Shown here in pieces: positions 8,077 to 16,830 of a DNA stretch of 64,000 bases. Within the stretch, counting starts at the first letter, position 1. Each line of letters begins with the position of its first letter. The stretch is from an uncultured Oscillospiraceae bacterium. Its GTDB lineage: Bacteria; Bacillota; Clostridia; Oscillospirales; Oscillospiraceae. Both the position numbers and the translations under genes were made by a program. The stretch is taken from NCBI GenBank assembly GCA_947629915.1, contig CANRFN010000019.1, positions 1-64,000 of the forward strand, read 5' to 3'. The notes beneath the pieces were generated by a model, which did not search any database, was not told the origin of the DNA, and saw only the letters and a program-made list of their open reading frames with translations.

Positions 8077-9171
8077 TCAGCCCCGGAAGTACGCGGCGAT
8101 CTCCTTCATGCGCTCCGTCTGCTGCACATGGAAGGGGCAGCGCTCATCGCAGTGGCGGCACTGGATGCAGTCTGCGGCGGTCTTGGTGAGGGACCGGTAG
8201 TGCTCCTCCGCCAAGGGGTCTCCCGCCAGAGCGAGGTCGTAATACTTGTTCACCAGCCCCACGTTGATGCCCTGGGGACAGGGGGCGCAGTGGTTGCAGT
8301 ACACGCAGCGGCCCTGGGCGTCCTCCGGCATGAGCGAAGACACCTCGCTCCAGTCCCGCTCCTCCTCTGAGGCGTTCAGCCAGGCCAGGGCGGCGTCCAG
8401 CTCCTGGGGATTGGCGGCGCCCACCAGGGCGGTGAGCACCGCGGGCTTGTCCAGGGCGTACTGGATGCACTGGGCCGGGGTGAGGGCCTTGCCGAAGGGA
8501 GAGCGCTTCTCGTCCAGGAGAATGCCGGCGTTGTACGGCTTCATCACGGCGATGCCCACGCCCTCCCGCTGGCAGCGGCGGTACAGCTCCATCCGCTCCT
8601 GGGCAGAGCCGTTGGCGTACTCCCCCTGGCCCGCATCGTACATGGGGTTGATGGAGAACATCAGCATGTCCAGGATGCCCATGTCCAGCACCTTGTGCAC
8701 CACCGCCGGGTTGTGAGAGCTGAGGCCGATGTGGTGGACCACACCCGTCTCCTTCAGGTTCAGGAGGTACTGGAGCACCCCCTGCTTCTCGTAGTCTATC
8801 AGGTCCTGCTCCTCGTCCATGCAGTGGATGTAGCCGAAGTCGATGTAGTCCGTCTTCAGGCTGGTGAGCTGCCAGTCTATGGCCCGGAGGATCTGCTGCA
8901 GGCTGGTGGTCCAGGCGTACTCCCCCCGCTCATAGGTGGCGCCGAAGTGGACCTGCAGATAGACCTTCTTCCGGTATCTCCCCAGGGCCTTCCCGTACGC
9001 CGGGAAACAGGCCCCGTGGCCGGCGGCGAGGTCGAAATAGTTGATCCCGCACTCCACCGCGTGCTGGACGGTCTCCACGATGGCCTTCTCCTTGTTCTGG
9101 CCCACCACAGCGGAGCCCATGCCGATAACGCTGATCTGTTCGCCCCCGTGGGGCAGTGTTCTATACTCCAT
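8077..9171 (-). CDS. Aldo/keto reductase with C-terminal ferredoxin-type clusters
   Basis: This 364-aa protein joins an aldo/keto reductase (alpha/beta)8 barrel (about residues 1-270) to a C-terminal 4Fe-4S ferredoxin-like segment. The segment has two cysteine groups, CVYCNHCAPCP near residue 292 and CIQCRHCDERCP near 340. YFDLAAGHG near 45 carries the catalytic aspartate region, but the usual Tyr position reads as H/A-rich sequence, so the active site differs from classical NADPH reductases. This fused form is common in anaerobes, where it is thought to pass electrons between clusters and the barrel; its substrate is unknown. ATG 9171 is preceded by GGAGAAG. It stands alone, with the strong shared terminator after it. 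Confidence 0.85.
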   Translation of the reverse strand: MEYRTLPHGGEQISVIGMGSAVVGQNKEKAIVETVQHAVECGINYFDLAAGHGACFPAYGKALGRYRKKVYLQVHFGATYERGEYAWTTSLQQILRAIDWQLTSLKTDYIDFGYIHCMDEEQDLIDYEKQGVLQYLLNLKETGVVHHIGLSSHNPAVVHKVLDMGILDMLMFSINPMYDAGQGEYANGSAQERMELYRRCQREGVGIAVMKPYNAGILLDEKRSPFGKALTPAQCIQYALDKPAVLTALVGAANPQELDAALAWLNASEEERDWSEVSSLMPEDAQGRCVYCNHCAPCPQGINVGLVNKYYDLALAGDPLAEEHYRSLTKTAADCIQCRHCDERCPFHVQQTERMKEIAAYFRG

Positions 9172-9253
9172 AGTGCTTCTCCAATCTCTTCACCGATAGC
9201 GGTGGTTTCTATCCTTCCACTGCTTCCAAAGCCCGCCTGCAGGCGGTCATCCC

Positions 9254-9661
9254 TCAGAAGTCCAGCTTCTCGATCTCCGCCAAAAAGCTGTTGTATAGGG
9301 GATCCTGGATGTAGTCCAGCTCGTACATGCAGCGGTAGAAGCGCTTCAGGCTCTGCTTCATCAAGGTCCTATCCCTTGTCTTGGCACCCCACCGCTGGGG
9401 ATACCAGTACTTGAGGAAGGGCACCGCCGCGCTGGCGCCGTCTTCCATCGTGTGGTTGTCCTCCTGCACCAGGGCCTCCATCAGGTAGAAATGGACGTTC
9501 TGCATATGGCGCTGGATCGAGCTCTCCGCCATCTCCTTCTTCCGCATGTATCCCTCAAACTTGTGGAGATACAACTCGTTTTCCTCCCGAATCTGGGCTT
9601 CTCTGGCCTCCTGTGCCTGCTTGTTCCGCTGCCGTTCCCTCTGCTCTTCTTCCCTGTCCAT
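9254..9661 (-). CDS. Small protein resembling an integrase SAM-like domain
   Basis: This 135-aa protein of uncertain role begins with a highly charged segment (MDREEEQRERQRNKQAQEAR, likely a helix or coiled coil). A helical domain follows, containing FEGYMRKKEMAESSIQRH and TLMKQSLKRFYRCMYEL. The spacing of helices resembles the SAM-like core-binding domain at the N-terminus of tyrosine recombinases, but no catalytic domain follows, so it is not an integrase. ATG 9661 is chosen because AGAGGG lies about 10 bases upstream; an open frame back to 9808 has no ribosome site. Its promoter at 9841-9869 is convincing, leaving a leader of about 170 bases. Function unknown. Confidence 0.6.
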   Translation of the reverse strand: MDREEEQRERQRNKQAQEAREAQIREENELYLHKFEGYMRKKEMAESSIQRHMQNVHFYLMEALVQEDNHTMEDGASAAVPFLKYWYPQRWGAKTRDRTLMKQSLKRFYRCMYELDYIQDPLYNSFLAEIEKLDF

Positions 9662-9840
9662 GGCTACGATCCCTCTTTTGTCCGATTTTGTGGTCTGTGT
9701 TCCCAGCTTTTCCCCGGTCAGGCGTCCCCAATCATAGGGTCTCACGGGCATTGTTTGCATCCAATCTGGTACCAGACAATGTGCCCCTTTTCCAGGTGCG
9801 GACGCCACAGACCAACAGATCTGGAATTTCTACGGTTGCT

Positions 9841-9869
9841 ATTCTAACATATGGTTTCCGCCCTTGCAA
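9841..9869 (-). promoter_or_regulatory. Promoter of the 135-aa protein
   Basis: On the minus strand, TTGCAA (9869-9864), 17 bp, then TAGAAT (9846-9841). Confidence 0.7.
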
Positions 9870-9981
9870 GGGTTTTTGGCGCTCTGGTTCTCCTTTGGCG
9901 GCATGGAAATGGGGTAGATTTTGCCGAACGTTTGTGCTACTCTTTCCCACAGACAACCCACAGTAGCAAGGAGGGTCCCTC

Positions 9982-10674
9982 TTGGACGAACTCTGTACCG
10001 CGCTGATCGCGCTCGCCAATGCCCCGATGCAGCCCATGCCGTCTTCCCTCTGCAGGAGCGGCACCAGTCAGTACACATTCCGCAGCGGTGTGAACGAGCT
10101 CTTCAACGCCCGTCTCGCACCGGACAGGCCTCCCCTCTTCCCGGAGTCCGATGTTCTTCTGCGCCGGGCCTCCGATCAACTGGCAGACCGGCGGGAGCTC
10201 TTCGGCAGTTTGAAGATCAGCGAGGAAATCCAGGCCATGCACAAGAGCGTTCTGGCCCGGATAAAAACCCTGCAAAAGCCGCCGTATTCCAATGAACAGG
10301 CCATGGCATACTACGATGTTCTCCTCACCTTGTGTCTGCTGCGCACCAACGCCACCCACTGCCGGAACAAAAAGGGCCACACCATCATGCCCATGTCTCT
10401 CGGCATCGATCTCGCCGCTGTGGCAGAGTGGATTCGATCTCTGCAGGAGCGGAGCCGCATATGCATGGAGAAGCTGTGGGGTAAGGAAGCTGTATCCGAG
10501 ACCGGAAGTGACCCCATCACCGCCCTGATTCACCTCCTGCAGATCACGCCCCGCGGCCTGCAGGCCCGCATGGTCCTGGAGGACCTTCTGGAGACGGCGT
10601 ACATGGCGGACCTGCTGATTTCCGCCATGACCTTACATGAAGCAAGGAGGGAGCAAAACGGCTATGCCTGGTGA
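9982..10674 (+). CDS. Unknown protein, first gene of a two-gene operon
   Basis: I do not recognise this 230-aa, mostly helical protein. It starts at TTG 9982, supported by AAGGAGGG at 9968-9975. It contains no signal peptide and no clear membrane segment. A central block includes SLKISEEIQAMHKSVLARIK and a leucine/cysteine-rich helix (YYDVLLTLCLLRTNATHC, about residues 113-130). Its last codons overlap the start of the next gene by 11 bp, so the two are probably translated together and may act as a pair. GC and codon use look like the neighbours, with no sign of very recent transfer. Confidence 0.7.
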   Translation: MDELCTALIALANAPMQPMPSSLCRSGTSQYTFRSGVNELFNARLAPDRPPLFPESDVLLRRASDQLADRRELFGSLKISEEIQAMHKSVLARIKTLQKPPYSNEQAMAYYDVLLTLCLLRTNATHCRNKKGHTIMPMSLGIDLAAVAEWIRSLQERSRICMEKLWGKEAVSETGSDPITALIHLLQITPRGLQARMVLEDLLETAYMADLLISAMTLHEARREQNGYAW

Positions 10675-11704
10675 AGAAGTACAACTCATCTTCAGCATTA
10701 CCAAAGAGGCAGTGGAACTGGTGAAAAAGGGGGAGCTTGTGTTCAGCAAAGGCGGTGTCCGCCGGCACGATGGCACGCTGTTTGAACTTGCAAAGCCCGC
10801 GCTGCAGCCGGTTTTGCCCGGTCCGCCCACCTTGCCAAACCGGCTGATTCGGTATCTCGTGCGCCAGAACGAATCTCAGTCCTCCCTTCTCAGTGATCTC
10901 AACTACAAGATGGACCTCTCCTTGCAGCAGCTTCAGAACGTTGAGAAGTCCCTCTCCTCCATCGCCAGCATCAACGCCCTGAGTTGGGCCAACTGTGCAT
11001 TCAGCGTTGCCAACTGCGGCATCTCGGTGGCCGGGTTTGCCATGGTCCTGCAGCAGATGGACCGCCTCTCCGGCCAGGTGAGGGCATTGGCGGAGCTGGT
11101 AGACCAGGCGATTCGCAGCGATCTCATGGAGCGCTTCGACCGATATTGCCTGAACCTGCGGTCCTGCCTGCACAGCCTGGAGCTAGCCAGTTTCGATGCC
11201 GCATACTCTCTCACCCTTGAGAAGCATCTCAACGAGGCCGCCGCCTTTATGAACCGCCTGATCCGGGACATCCAGCAGTCCTGCGCCTACACGGATCTGG
11301 CCGTAAGCATGCTCTTCGGGATGGCCACCCCCTTCGCCCATGTGGTGCGGGAGTACTCGGTGAAGTACTTCTACGCCCACCAGTCTGAGCCGGCCAACCT
11401 CCAGTCCTGGATCTCCGTTCTGGCACAGCTCATCGCCTGGGACTTCACCAAGGCCCTGAAGCGCCACATGCTGTACTCCCACCTGGAGCTCACCATGGAG
11501 CAGCGGTACACGGCCTATTCCGGCGGGTACACCGCAGCCCAGCTGCAGTTGGGCAATCTGGCGTTCAGCCAGGCGCTCACAAAAGCCCTGCCGGAGAAGA
11601 CGTACATCACCCTGGACAAGGTCATCGCAGACGACCTGGATGCCGGCAAGTACATCGTCCAAGGGGATCGGGTGGGCATCCCCATCACGCAAATCCGGCA
11701 ATAG
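10664..11704 (+). CDS. Unknown protein with central hydrophobic segment flanked by helices
   Basis: This 346-aa protein is not recognised by name. ATG 10664 is preferred to ATG 10637 because AAGGAGGG at 10643-10650 sits 13 bases before it. A helical, heptad-like stretch (LLSDLNYKMDLSLQQLQNVE, about residues 75-95) leads into a 25-30 residue hydrophobic, small-residue-rich segment (CAFSVANCGISVAGFAMVL, about 107-125). A second helix with MDRLSGQVRALAELVDQAIR follows. This amphipathic-hydrophobic-amphipathic plan is seen in membrane-inserting helical proteins and in some defence effectors; that reading is inference. The remainder is helical with no catalytic motif that I can see. It is the second gene of the 9982-11704 operon and is followed by a terminator. 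Confidence 0.7.
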   Translation: MPGEEVQLIFSITKEAVELVKKGELVFSKGGVRRHDGTLFELAKPALQPVLPGPPTLPNRLIRYLVRQNESQSSLLSDLNYKMDLSLQQLQNVEKSLSSIASINALSWANCAFSVANCGISVAGFAMVLQQMDRLSGQVRALAELVDQAIRSDLMERFDRYCLNLRSCLHSLELASFDAAYSLTLEKHLNEAAAFMNRLIRDIQQSCAYTDLAVSMLFGMATPFAHVVREYSVKYFYAHQSEPANLQSWISVLAQLIAWDFTKALKRHMLYSHLELTMEQRYTAYSGGYTAAQLQLGNLAFSQALTKALPEKTYITLDKVIADDLDAGKYIVQGDRVGIPITQIRQ

Positions 11705-11710
11705 TGATAG

Positions 11711-11749
11711 AGCCCAAGGGATCGGATCTGCGGTCCCTTGGGCTTTCCT
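11711..11749 (+). terminator. Terminator of the unknown two-gene operon
   Basis: AGCCCAAGGGA (11711-11721) pairs with TCCCTTGGGCT (11734-11744), followed by TTCCTT. Confidence 0.75.
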
Positions 11750-11807
11750 TGCTCCCTCTGTCTGACATTTTCCTCACCCATTGTCCGTCTCTGTGCGATT
11801 TTTGGCC

Positions 11808-11836
11808 TTTTCAAGTGGGCGGCGGTGGGTTATAAT
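11808..11836 (+). promoter_or_regulatory. Promoter of the GTPase-NYN fusion gene
   Basis: TTTTCA (11808-11813), 17 bp and a perfect TATAAT (11831-11836); the gene starts about 45 bases after the expected transcription start. Confidence 0.65.
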
Positions 11837-11887
11837 CTCAGGGAGAGAACAACCGTACCGGGAGAACCGGCAGGAGATGAGCAATGG

Positions 11888-14482
11888 ATGGAAGATCACA
11901 ATGCCCCGCAGCGCAGACTGGTAGCCGGCCTGCTGGCCCATGTAGACTCCGGCAAGACCACCCTCACTGAAGCCATGCTGTATCGCACCGGCAGCATCCG
12001 CCGCCTGGGGAGGGTGGACCACAAGGACGCCTTTCTGGACACCAGCAACCTGGAAAAGGAGCGGGGCATCACCATCTTCTCCAAGCAGGCGATCCTGCGC
12101 CGGGGAGACCTGGAGCTCACCCTGGTGGACACCCCAGGCCATGTGGACTTCTCCGCGGAGATGGAGCGCACCCTGCAGGTGCTGGACTACGCGGTGCTGC
12201 TGGTGAGCGCGGCAGACGGCGTACAGGGCCACACGGAGACCCTCTGGAGACTGCTGCACCGCCACGGCGTGCCGGTCTTTCTCTTTGTGAACAAGATGGA
12301 CCAGCCCGGCGCAGACAAGGCCGCCGTCCTGGCCCAGCTGCAGGAGCGGCTCAGCGATGCCTGCACAGACTTCACCGCCGATCCCGCTGAGATCGCCGAA
12401 CAGGCCGCCCTCTGCGATGAGTCTCTCATGGAGCAGTACCTGGAGACCGGCGAGCTCTCCGATTTCGATCTGGCCTCCCTCATCGCAGAGCGCAAGCTGT
12501 TCCCGGTGTACTTCGGCTCCGCTCTGAAAGTGCAAGGCGTGGACGAGCTGCTGGACGGCCTCACCCAATACACCCTGGACCCGGACTGGCCCAGCCAGTT
12601 TGCCGCCCGAGTATACAAGATCACCCGGGATGAGAAGGGAGACCGGCTCACCTGGCTCAAGGTAACCGGAGGCCAGCTGAAAGTCCGGGAGATCATAAAG
12701 GGACCGGACTGGGAGGAGAAAGTGAACCAGATCCGGCTGTACTCCGGCAACCGCTTCACCCCGGCAGATGTGGCTCCGGCTGGCACCTGCTGCGCCGTCT
12801 CCGGCCTCAGCCAGACCCGCGCCGGCCAAGGACTGGGCGGCGAGGAGGACTGGGAAGGGCCTGAACTGGAGCCGGTTCTCACCTATCAGGTGCTGCCGCC
12901 GGACGGCATGGACCAGCACACCCTGCTGCAGAAGCTGCGGATCCTGGAGGAGGAAGATCCCCAGCTGCAGGTGGAGTGGAATGAGACCCTGGAGGAGATC
13001 CGAGTCCGCCTCATGGGAGAGGTCCAGTTGGAGATTCTCTCCCGTCTCATGCTGCAGCGCTTTGACACCGCCATCACCTTCGGCCCCGGCAGCATTCTCT
13101 ACCAGGAGACCATCGCCGCTCCCGCAGAGGGCGTGGGCCACTTTGAGCCCCTCCGTCACTACGCAGAGGTGCACCTGCTGCTGGAGCCATTGGGACGGGG
13201 TGAGGGCCTGCAGATCGCCTCCGCCTGCTCCGAGGACATTCTCAGCGGGCACTGGCAGAGATTGATTCTCACCCACCTCATCGAGAAGACCCATGTGGGG
13301 GTGCTCACCGGCTCTCCCATCACCGACATGCGCATCACCCTTCTGGTGGGACGGGCCCACCTGAAGCACACCGAGGGCGGAGACTTCCGGCAGGCCACCT
13401 ATCGTGCGGTGCGCCAAGGCCTCATGTGTGCCAAAAACGTGCTGCTGGAGCCCTGGTACAGCTACCGTCTGGACATCCCCTCAGACTGCGTGGGCCGTGC
13501 CATGACAGACCTCCAGCGTATGGGCGGCACGGTGGAACCGCCGGAGACCGCAGGCGACACCGCCATTCTCCGGGGCACGGTGCCGGTCTCCGCCTGCACC
13601 GGATATTGGACAGACGTGGCAGCCTATTCCGGCGGGCGGGGCCGATTCTCCTGTGAGCTGGACGGATACCGCCCCTGCCACAACCAGGATGAGGTAGTGG
13701 CCGCCATCGGCTATGACCCCGAAGCAGACCTGGCCAATCCCCCGGGGTCTGTCTTCTGTGCCCATGGTGCGGGATACACCGTCCCCTGGAACGAGGTCCG
13801 GGGCCACATGCACCTGGACTCCGGCTGGCGGGAGACGGCAAAGTCCATTCAGGACACCCCGCTCCCCCCGCCCCGCCGCACCATGTCCTACGGCTCCCAG
13901 CTGGCCCTGGACAAGGAGCTGGAGGCCATCTTCTCCAAGGTGTATGGGCCGGTAAAGCCGCGGGCATTCCGGCCCACCCCGAAGGCGGCCCCGCCCAAGG
14001 AGAAGCCCTGGAAAGGCCTGAAGCTCCGGGACGGCGAGGACTACCTCCTGGTGGACGGGTACAACATCATCAACGCCTGGCCGGATCTGAAGACGCTGTC
14101 CAAGACGGACCTGGACGGCGCCCGGATGAGGCTGGTGGACCGGCTGAAAAACTACCAGGGCTGGACGAAGCGCAATGTGATCGTGGTCTTCGATGCCTAC
14201 CGGGTGAAGAACAACCCCGGCAGTGTGGAGCAGCACGGCGAGGTCTCTGTGGTGTACACGAAAGAGGCGGAGACCGCGGACATGTATATTGAGAAGGTGA
14301 CCTACGCCCTCCACAGGGAGAAGAAAGAGCACCGGGTGCGGGTGGCCACCTCAGACGGCCTGGAGCAGCTCATCATCCTGGGCCACGGGGCTGTGCGGGT
14401 CCCGGCGGCGGAGCTGGCCTTTGAGCTGGACCAGGTGGAGGCGGAGATCCGGGACGCCATCAAACCCGGCATTGGCCGCTGA
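11888..14482 (+). CDS. TetM/EF-G-class translational GTPase fused to a Rae1/YacP-type NYN endonuclease
   Basis: An 864-aa fusion. Residues 1 to about 650 form a translational GTPase of the ribosomal-protection (TetM/TetO) class: G1 AHVDSGKTT near 18, G2 EKERGITI, G3 DTPGH near 83, G4 NKMD near 137, then domains II-V. The tip loop of domain IV, where TetM carries the YSPVS tetracycline-displacing motif, reads HLKHTEGGDFR and appears shortened, so tetracycline resistance is doubtful. Residues from about 718 form a complete NYN domain closely resembling B. subtilis Rae1 (YacP), a ribosome-associated A-site mRNA endonuclease. It shows LLVDGYNIINAW, VVFDAY, TKEAETAD and VATSD with their conserved acidic residues. 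Inference: a factor that enters the A site and cuts mRNA on stalled ribosomes. ATG 11888 has AGGAG 11 bases upstream. It is monocistronic, with a strong terminator. Confidence 0.88.
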   Translation: MEDHNAPQRRLVAGLLAHVDSGKTTLTEAMLYRTGSIRRLGRVDHKDAFLDTSNLEKERGITIFSKQAILRRGDLELTLVDTPGHVDFSAEMERTLQVLDYAVLLVSAADGVQGHTETLWRLLHRHGVPVFLFVNKMDQPGADKAAVLAQLQERLSDACTDFTADPAEIAEQAALCDESLMEQYLETGELSDFDLASLIAERKLFPVYFGSALKVQGVDELLDGLTQYTLDPDWPSQFAARVYKITRDEKGDRLTWLKVTGGQLKVREIIKGPDWEEKVNQIRLYSGNRFTPADVAPAGTCCAVSGLSQTRAGQGLGGEEDWEGPELEPVLTYQVLPPDGMDQHTLLQKLRILEEEDPQLQVEWNETLEEIRVRLMGEVQLEILSRLMLQRFDTAITFGPGSILYQETIAAPAEGVGHFEPLRHYAEVHLLLEPLGRGEGLQIASACSEDILSGHWQRLILTHLIEKTHVGVLTGSPITDMRITLLVGRAHLKHTEGGDFRQATYRAVRQGLMCAKNVLLEPWYSYRLDIPSDCVGRAMTDLQRMGGTVEPPETAGDTAILRGTVPVSACTGYWTDVAAYSGGRGRFSCELDGYRPCHNQDEVVAAIGYDPEADLANPPGSVFCAHGAGYTVPWNEVRGHMHLDSGWRETAKSIQDTPLPPPRRTMSYGSQLALDKELEAIFSKVYGPVKPRAFRPTPKAAPPKEKPWKGLKLRDGEDYLLVDGYNIINAWPDLKTLSKTDLDGARMRLVDRLKNYQGWTKRNVIVVFDAYRVKNNPGSVEQHGEVSVVYTKEAETADMYIEKVTYALHREKKEHRVRVATSDGLEQLIILGHGAVRVPAAELAFELDQVEAEIRDAIKPGIGR

Positions 14483-14493
14483 AGAGACAGCAA

Positions 14494-14540
14494 AAATTGC
14501 CCAGGACATATGTGCAGATGCACATATGTCCTGGGCGCTA
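14494..14540. terminator. Bidirectional terminator, 17-bp stem
   Basis: A perfect inverted repeat, GCCCAGGACATATGTGC (14499-14515) and its complement (14520-14536), separates the GTPase gene from the convergent DUF5131 gene. The minus strand continues AATTTTTG. Confidence 0.85.
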
Positions 14541-14547
14541 CTTTGTC

Positions 14548-15456
14548 TCAGAAGGTATCCGTCTGGGAGAAGCCGCTGCCCTTCCCCATGCACTTGCCGC
14601 ACCGGGAGCAGCCGTTGCAGGTGGGCCGCATGCCGCAGGTCTCGCAGCGGAGGCTGAAGTACGGGCGATACAGCTCCGCCTCCGGGATGGGGAGGCCCCA
14701 GTTGTCTCGGAGGTCGAAAGACATGGGCCTGCCCTGAAAGAACAGGTTTGCCTTGTACGCCTGCTGGCTCTGGAGCCCGCTGCCCTCGATCTTGTACAGC
14801 TTTCCGTCCTTGATGAAGCGCCGACCGGTGCCGAGAAAGGCGAAAGTGACGTTGTTGTCCACGCACTCCTGATGCAGGCTCTGCACCCAGGCAAAGTCCA
14901 GGGGCCGGGCGCCATCGTAGTTCTCGCCGTCCACGATCACCCGCTCAATCTGTCCGGTCTCCAGGTATTGCCGCATGGACACCGGGCCGATGAAGGGGGC
15001 GCACATCACGCCTTTGTGGCGGAATGGCAGGTCCAGCAGGATGGGCAGTCTCTCATCCGCACGGCGCTGGTTCTCCGTGGAGACGTTGAAGAAGATGTTC
15101 TCCCAGCCGTCTCCCCAGTTGTCTGGCAGGTGGTCTGCCACCCGCTCCGGCCGCTTCGTGAGGAGAAAGAAGATCACATCCCGGCGCTGGTCCATGATGT
15201 CCCAGGCCTCATCCCGCCAGGGATCCGCCTCCTCCAGGAAGAAGTCCGATGTCATGCAAACCCGGATCATCTCCCCGCTCTTGACCTTGTATGCGCCCTT
15301 CCGATCCTTCTGCAGCGGGTATGTAAAGCCGGCGGCGGTGCGGTAGATGTCTGCGCCGTTCTTGCCCCGGAGGCCGTCCAGAAAGTACATGTAGCAGTGC
15401 TCGCAGCCCTCGCTCTTCTTCCGGCAGCCGTGCCAGGGATTCCAGATGTCGTGCAT
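14548..15456 (-). CDS. DUF5131/phage Gp37-Gp68-like protein
   Basis: This 302-aa protein starts with the family signature WNPWHGC and a cysteine pair in GCEHCY (about residues 6-22), and ends with a zinc-ribbon-like CETCGMRPTCNGCSRCGKC (about 270-292). DUF5131 (phage Gp37/Gp68) members are found in phages and bacterial chromosomes, and their clustered cysteines suggest a metal or Fe-S centre; a radical-SAM-like role has been suggested for the fold but is unproven. The extra C-terminal cysteine cluster is notable. It lies 9 bp after the DUF815 ATPase gene and is surely cotranscribed with it. The function of the pair is unknown. Confidence 0.8.
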   Translation of the reverse strand: MHDIWNPWHGCRKKSEGCEHCYMYFLDGLRGKNGADIYRTAAGFTYPLQKDRKGAYKVKSGEMIRVCMTSDFFLEEADPWRDEAWDIMDQRRDVIFFLLTKRPERVADHLPDNWGDGWENIFFNVSTENQRRADERLPILLDLPFRHKGVMCAPFIGPVSMRQYLETGQIERVIVDGENYDGARPLDFAWVQSLHQECVDNNVTFAFLGTGRRFIKDGKLYKIEGSGLQSQQAYKANLFFQGRPMSFDLRDNWGLPIPEAELYRPYFSLRCETCGMRPTCNGCSRCGKCMGKGSGFSQTDTF

Positions 15457-15465
15457 GGACCGTTC

Positions 15466-16803
15466 TTAGGCCTGGTCTGGCTCCTCGCCCTGTCCCTGGA
15501 GGGAGAGGATAAACTGCAGAGCGGTTCTGGGGGTCTGGGCGCCGTGGAGCCGCTCCCAGATCACCGCCTGGCGGTGCAGCTCTTCCAGATCCATCCTCAG
15601 GCCGTGGCGCTCTGCCAGGAAGTCCACCACGTCCAGAAACTCGCTCTTGGCCAGGCCCTGGAACAGGATGCGCACGCCGAAGCGATCTGCCAGAGATGTC
15701 TTCTCCCGGATGGTCTCAGACCGGTCCATCTCGTCTCCGGCCCGCTCCGAGATGGTCTGCCGCACCAGGTGGCGGCGGTTGGAGGTGGCATAGATGGCCA
15801 CGTTGTCCGGTCTCCGCTCCAGGCCGCCCTCCAGGATGGTCTTCAGCACAGAATAGGTGGGGTCATCGCGGTCGAAGGCGAGGTCATCGATGAAGACGAT
15901 GAACTTCTGCCGCCGGCCGGCGAGGTCCCGGATCAGGGCGGGCAGACCGCCGAGGTTTTCCTTGTCCGCCTCGATGATACGGAGCTCCTCCATGCCCGGA
16001 AGCGTGAGCAGCTGCTTCACCGTGGCGGACTTGCCGGTGCCGCTCTCGCCGTACAGCAGCACATTATTCACCCAGTGGCCAGACATCAGCAAGCGGGTGT
16101 TCTGCAATACCTCATCCCGCTGCCGGGTATAGCCCAGCAGTTCCTCTTTTGTGGGGCAGTCCGGGTGCTCCACCGGCACCAGCGTTCCGTTCTCCCAGAC
16201 AAAGGCCTTGTACCGGGCGAAAACGCCTACGCCGTCTCTCACGTACTCCGTCATGAGGGCCTCCAGGGCCGGGCTGAAGGGGGATTCCCTGCCCATGGTC
16301 TCGGCATAGATCGGGCCAATCGCCTTCTTCTCCAGCTTTCCTGTGAACCGCAGCACGCCCATGCGCTGGACCAGCTTCTGCTCCACCTCAGAGGGCAGCA
16401 GCTCCTGAATCCAGGTGATCCACCTGGCGCTGCAAGTGCGCACCAATGCCTCCAGATCCCGCTCTGCGGTATAGATCAGCCTCTCGTCCATGCGGTTGTA
16501 CCACGCAATCGGGCCCTCCTTCGCGTTCCCAGACTGACCGGCGTTTCGTTTCTCCACCATTTTGGCAAAGGGGCCCTCAGACCAGCGGAGTGCCCTCCAC
16601 AGGTAGTCTCCCAGGGTAAAGCAGTTTTCCCGCTGCAGCAGATAGAGTAGCGACCCATATTCCTCTACCGCGGCCAGGCCGTCCTTCTCTGCGATGCAGT
16701 CCACCAGCCGCTGGACGCACTGCATCACCGGTGTCTCCAGCACATCCCGAAAGGCAGACATTCCCCGCAGGGAGACGCGCAACGCTAAAATCTCTTCGTT
16801 CAC
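15466..16803 (-). CDS. DUF815-family AAA ATPase
   Basis: The 445-aa protein has a C-terminal ATPase core (about residues 190-440) with Walker A GESGTGKS near 245, Walker B FIVFIDDL near 290 and a sensor-like ATSNRRHLV near 330. The N-terminal half is helical and unrecognised. DUF815 proteins are cytosolic AAA-type ATPases of unknown role. The start is GTG 16803, with GGAGGT about 7 bases upstream. The frame opens at TTG 16818, but that would include the ribosome site in the coding region. A consensus promoter lies just upstream at 16831-16859. It forms an operon with the DUF5131 gene. Confidence 0.85.
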   Translation of the reverse strand: MNEEILALRVSLRGMSAFRDVLETPVMQCVQRLVDCIAEKDGLAAVEEYGSLLYLLQRENCFTLGDYLWRALRWSEGPFAKMVEKRNAGQSGNAKEGPIAWYNRMDERLIYTAERDLEALVRTCSARWITWIQELLPSEVEQKLVQRMGVLRFTGKLEKKAIGPIYAETMGRESPFSPALEALMTEYVRDGVGVFARYKAFVWENGTLVPVEHPDCPTKEELLGYTRQRDEVLQNTRLLMSGHWVNNVLLYGESGTGKSATVKQLLTLPGMEELRIIEADKENLGGLPALIRDLAGRRQKFIVFIDDLAFDRDDPTYSVLKTILEGGLERRPDNVAIYATSNRRHLVRQTISERAGDEMDRSETIREKTSLADRFGVRILFQGLAKSEFLDVVDFLAERHGLRMDLEELHRQAVIWERLHGAQTPRTALQFILSLQGQGEEPDQA

Positions 16804-16830
16804 AGCAAGCACCTCCAAAGGTTTCGCCGT

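Noticed and set aside
9254..9808. A tyrosine recombinase gene
   Set aside because: Only a helical segment like the core-binding domain is present; there is no catalytic R-H-R-Y domain and no room for one.
11888..14482. Calling the GTPase a tetracycline resistance gene
   Set aside because: The class is right, but the domain IV tip lacks the YSPVS loop as I recall it from TetM, and the NYN fusion suggests another role.
14497..16650. Plus-strand open frame of 717 codons across the DUF5131 and DUF815 genes
   Set aside because: It spans two real minus-strand genes and has the same antisense composition; no promoter or motif supports it.
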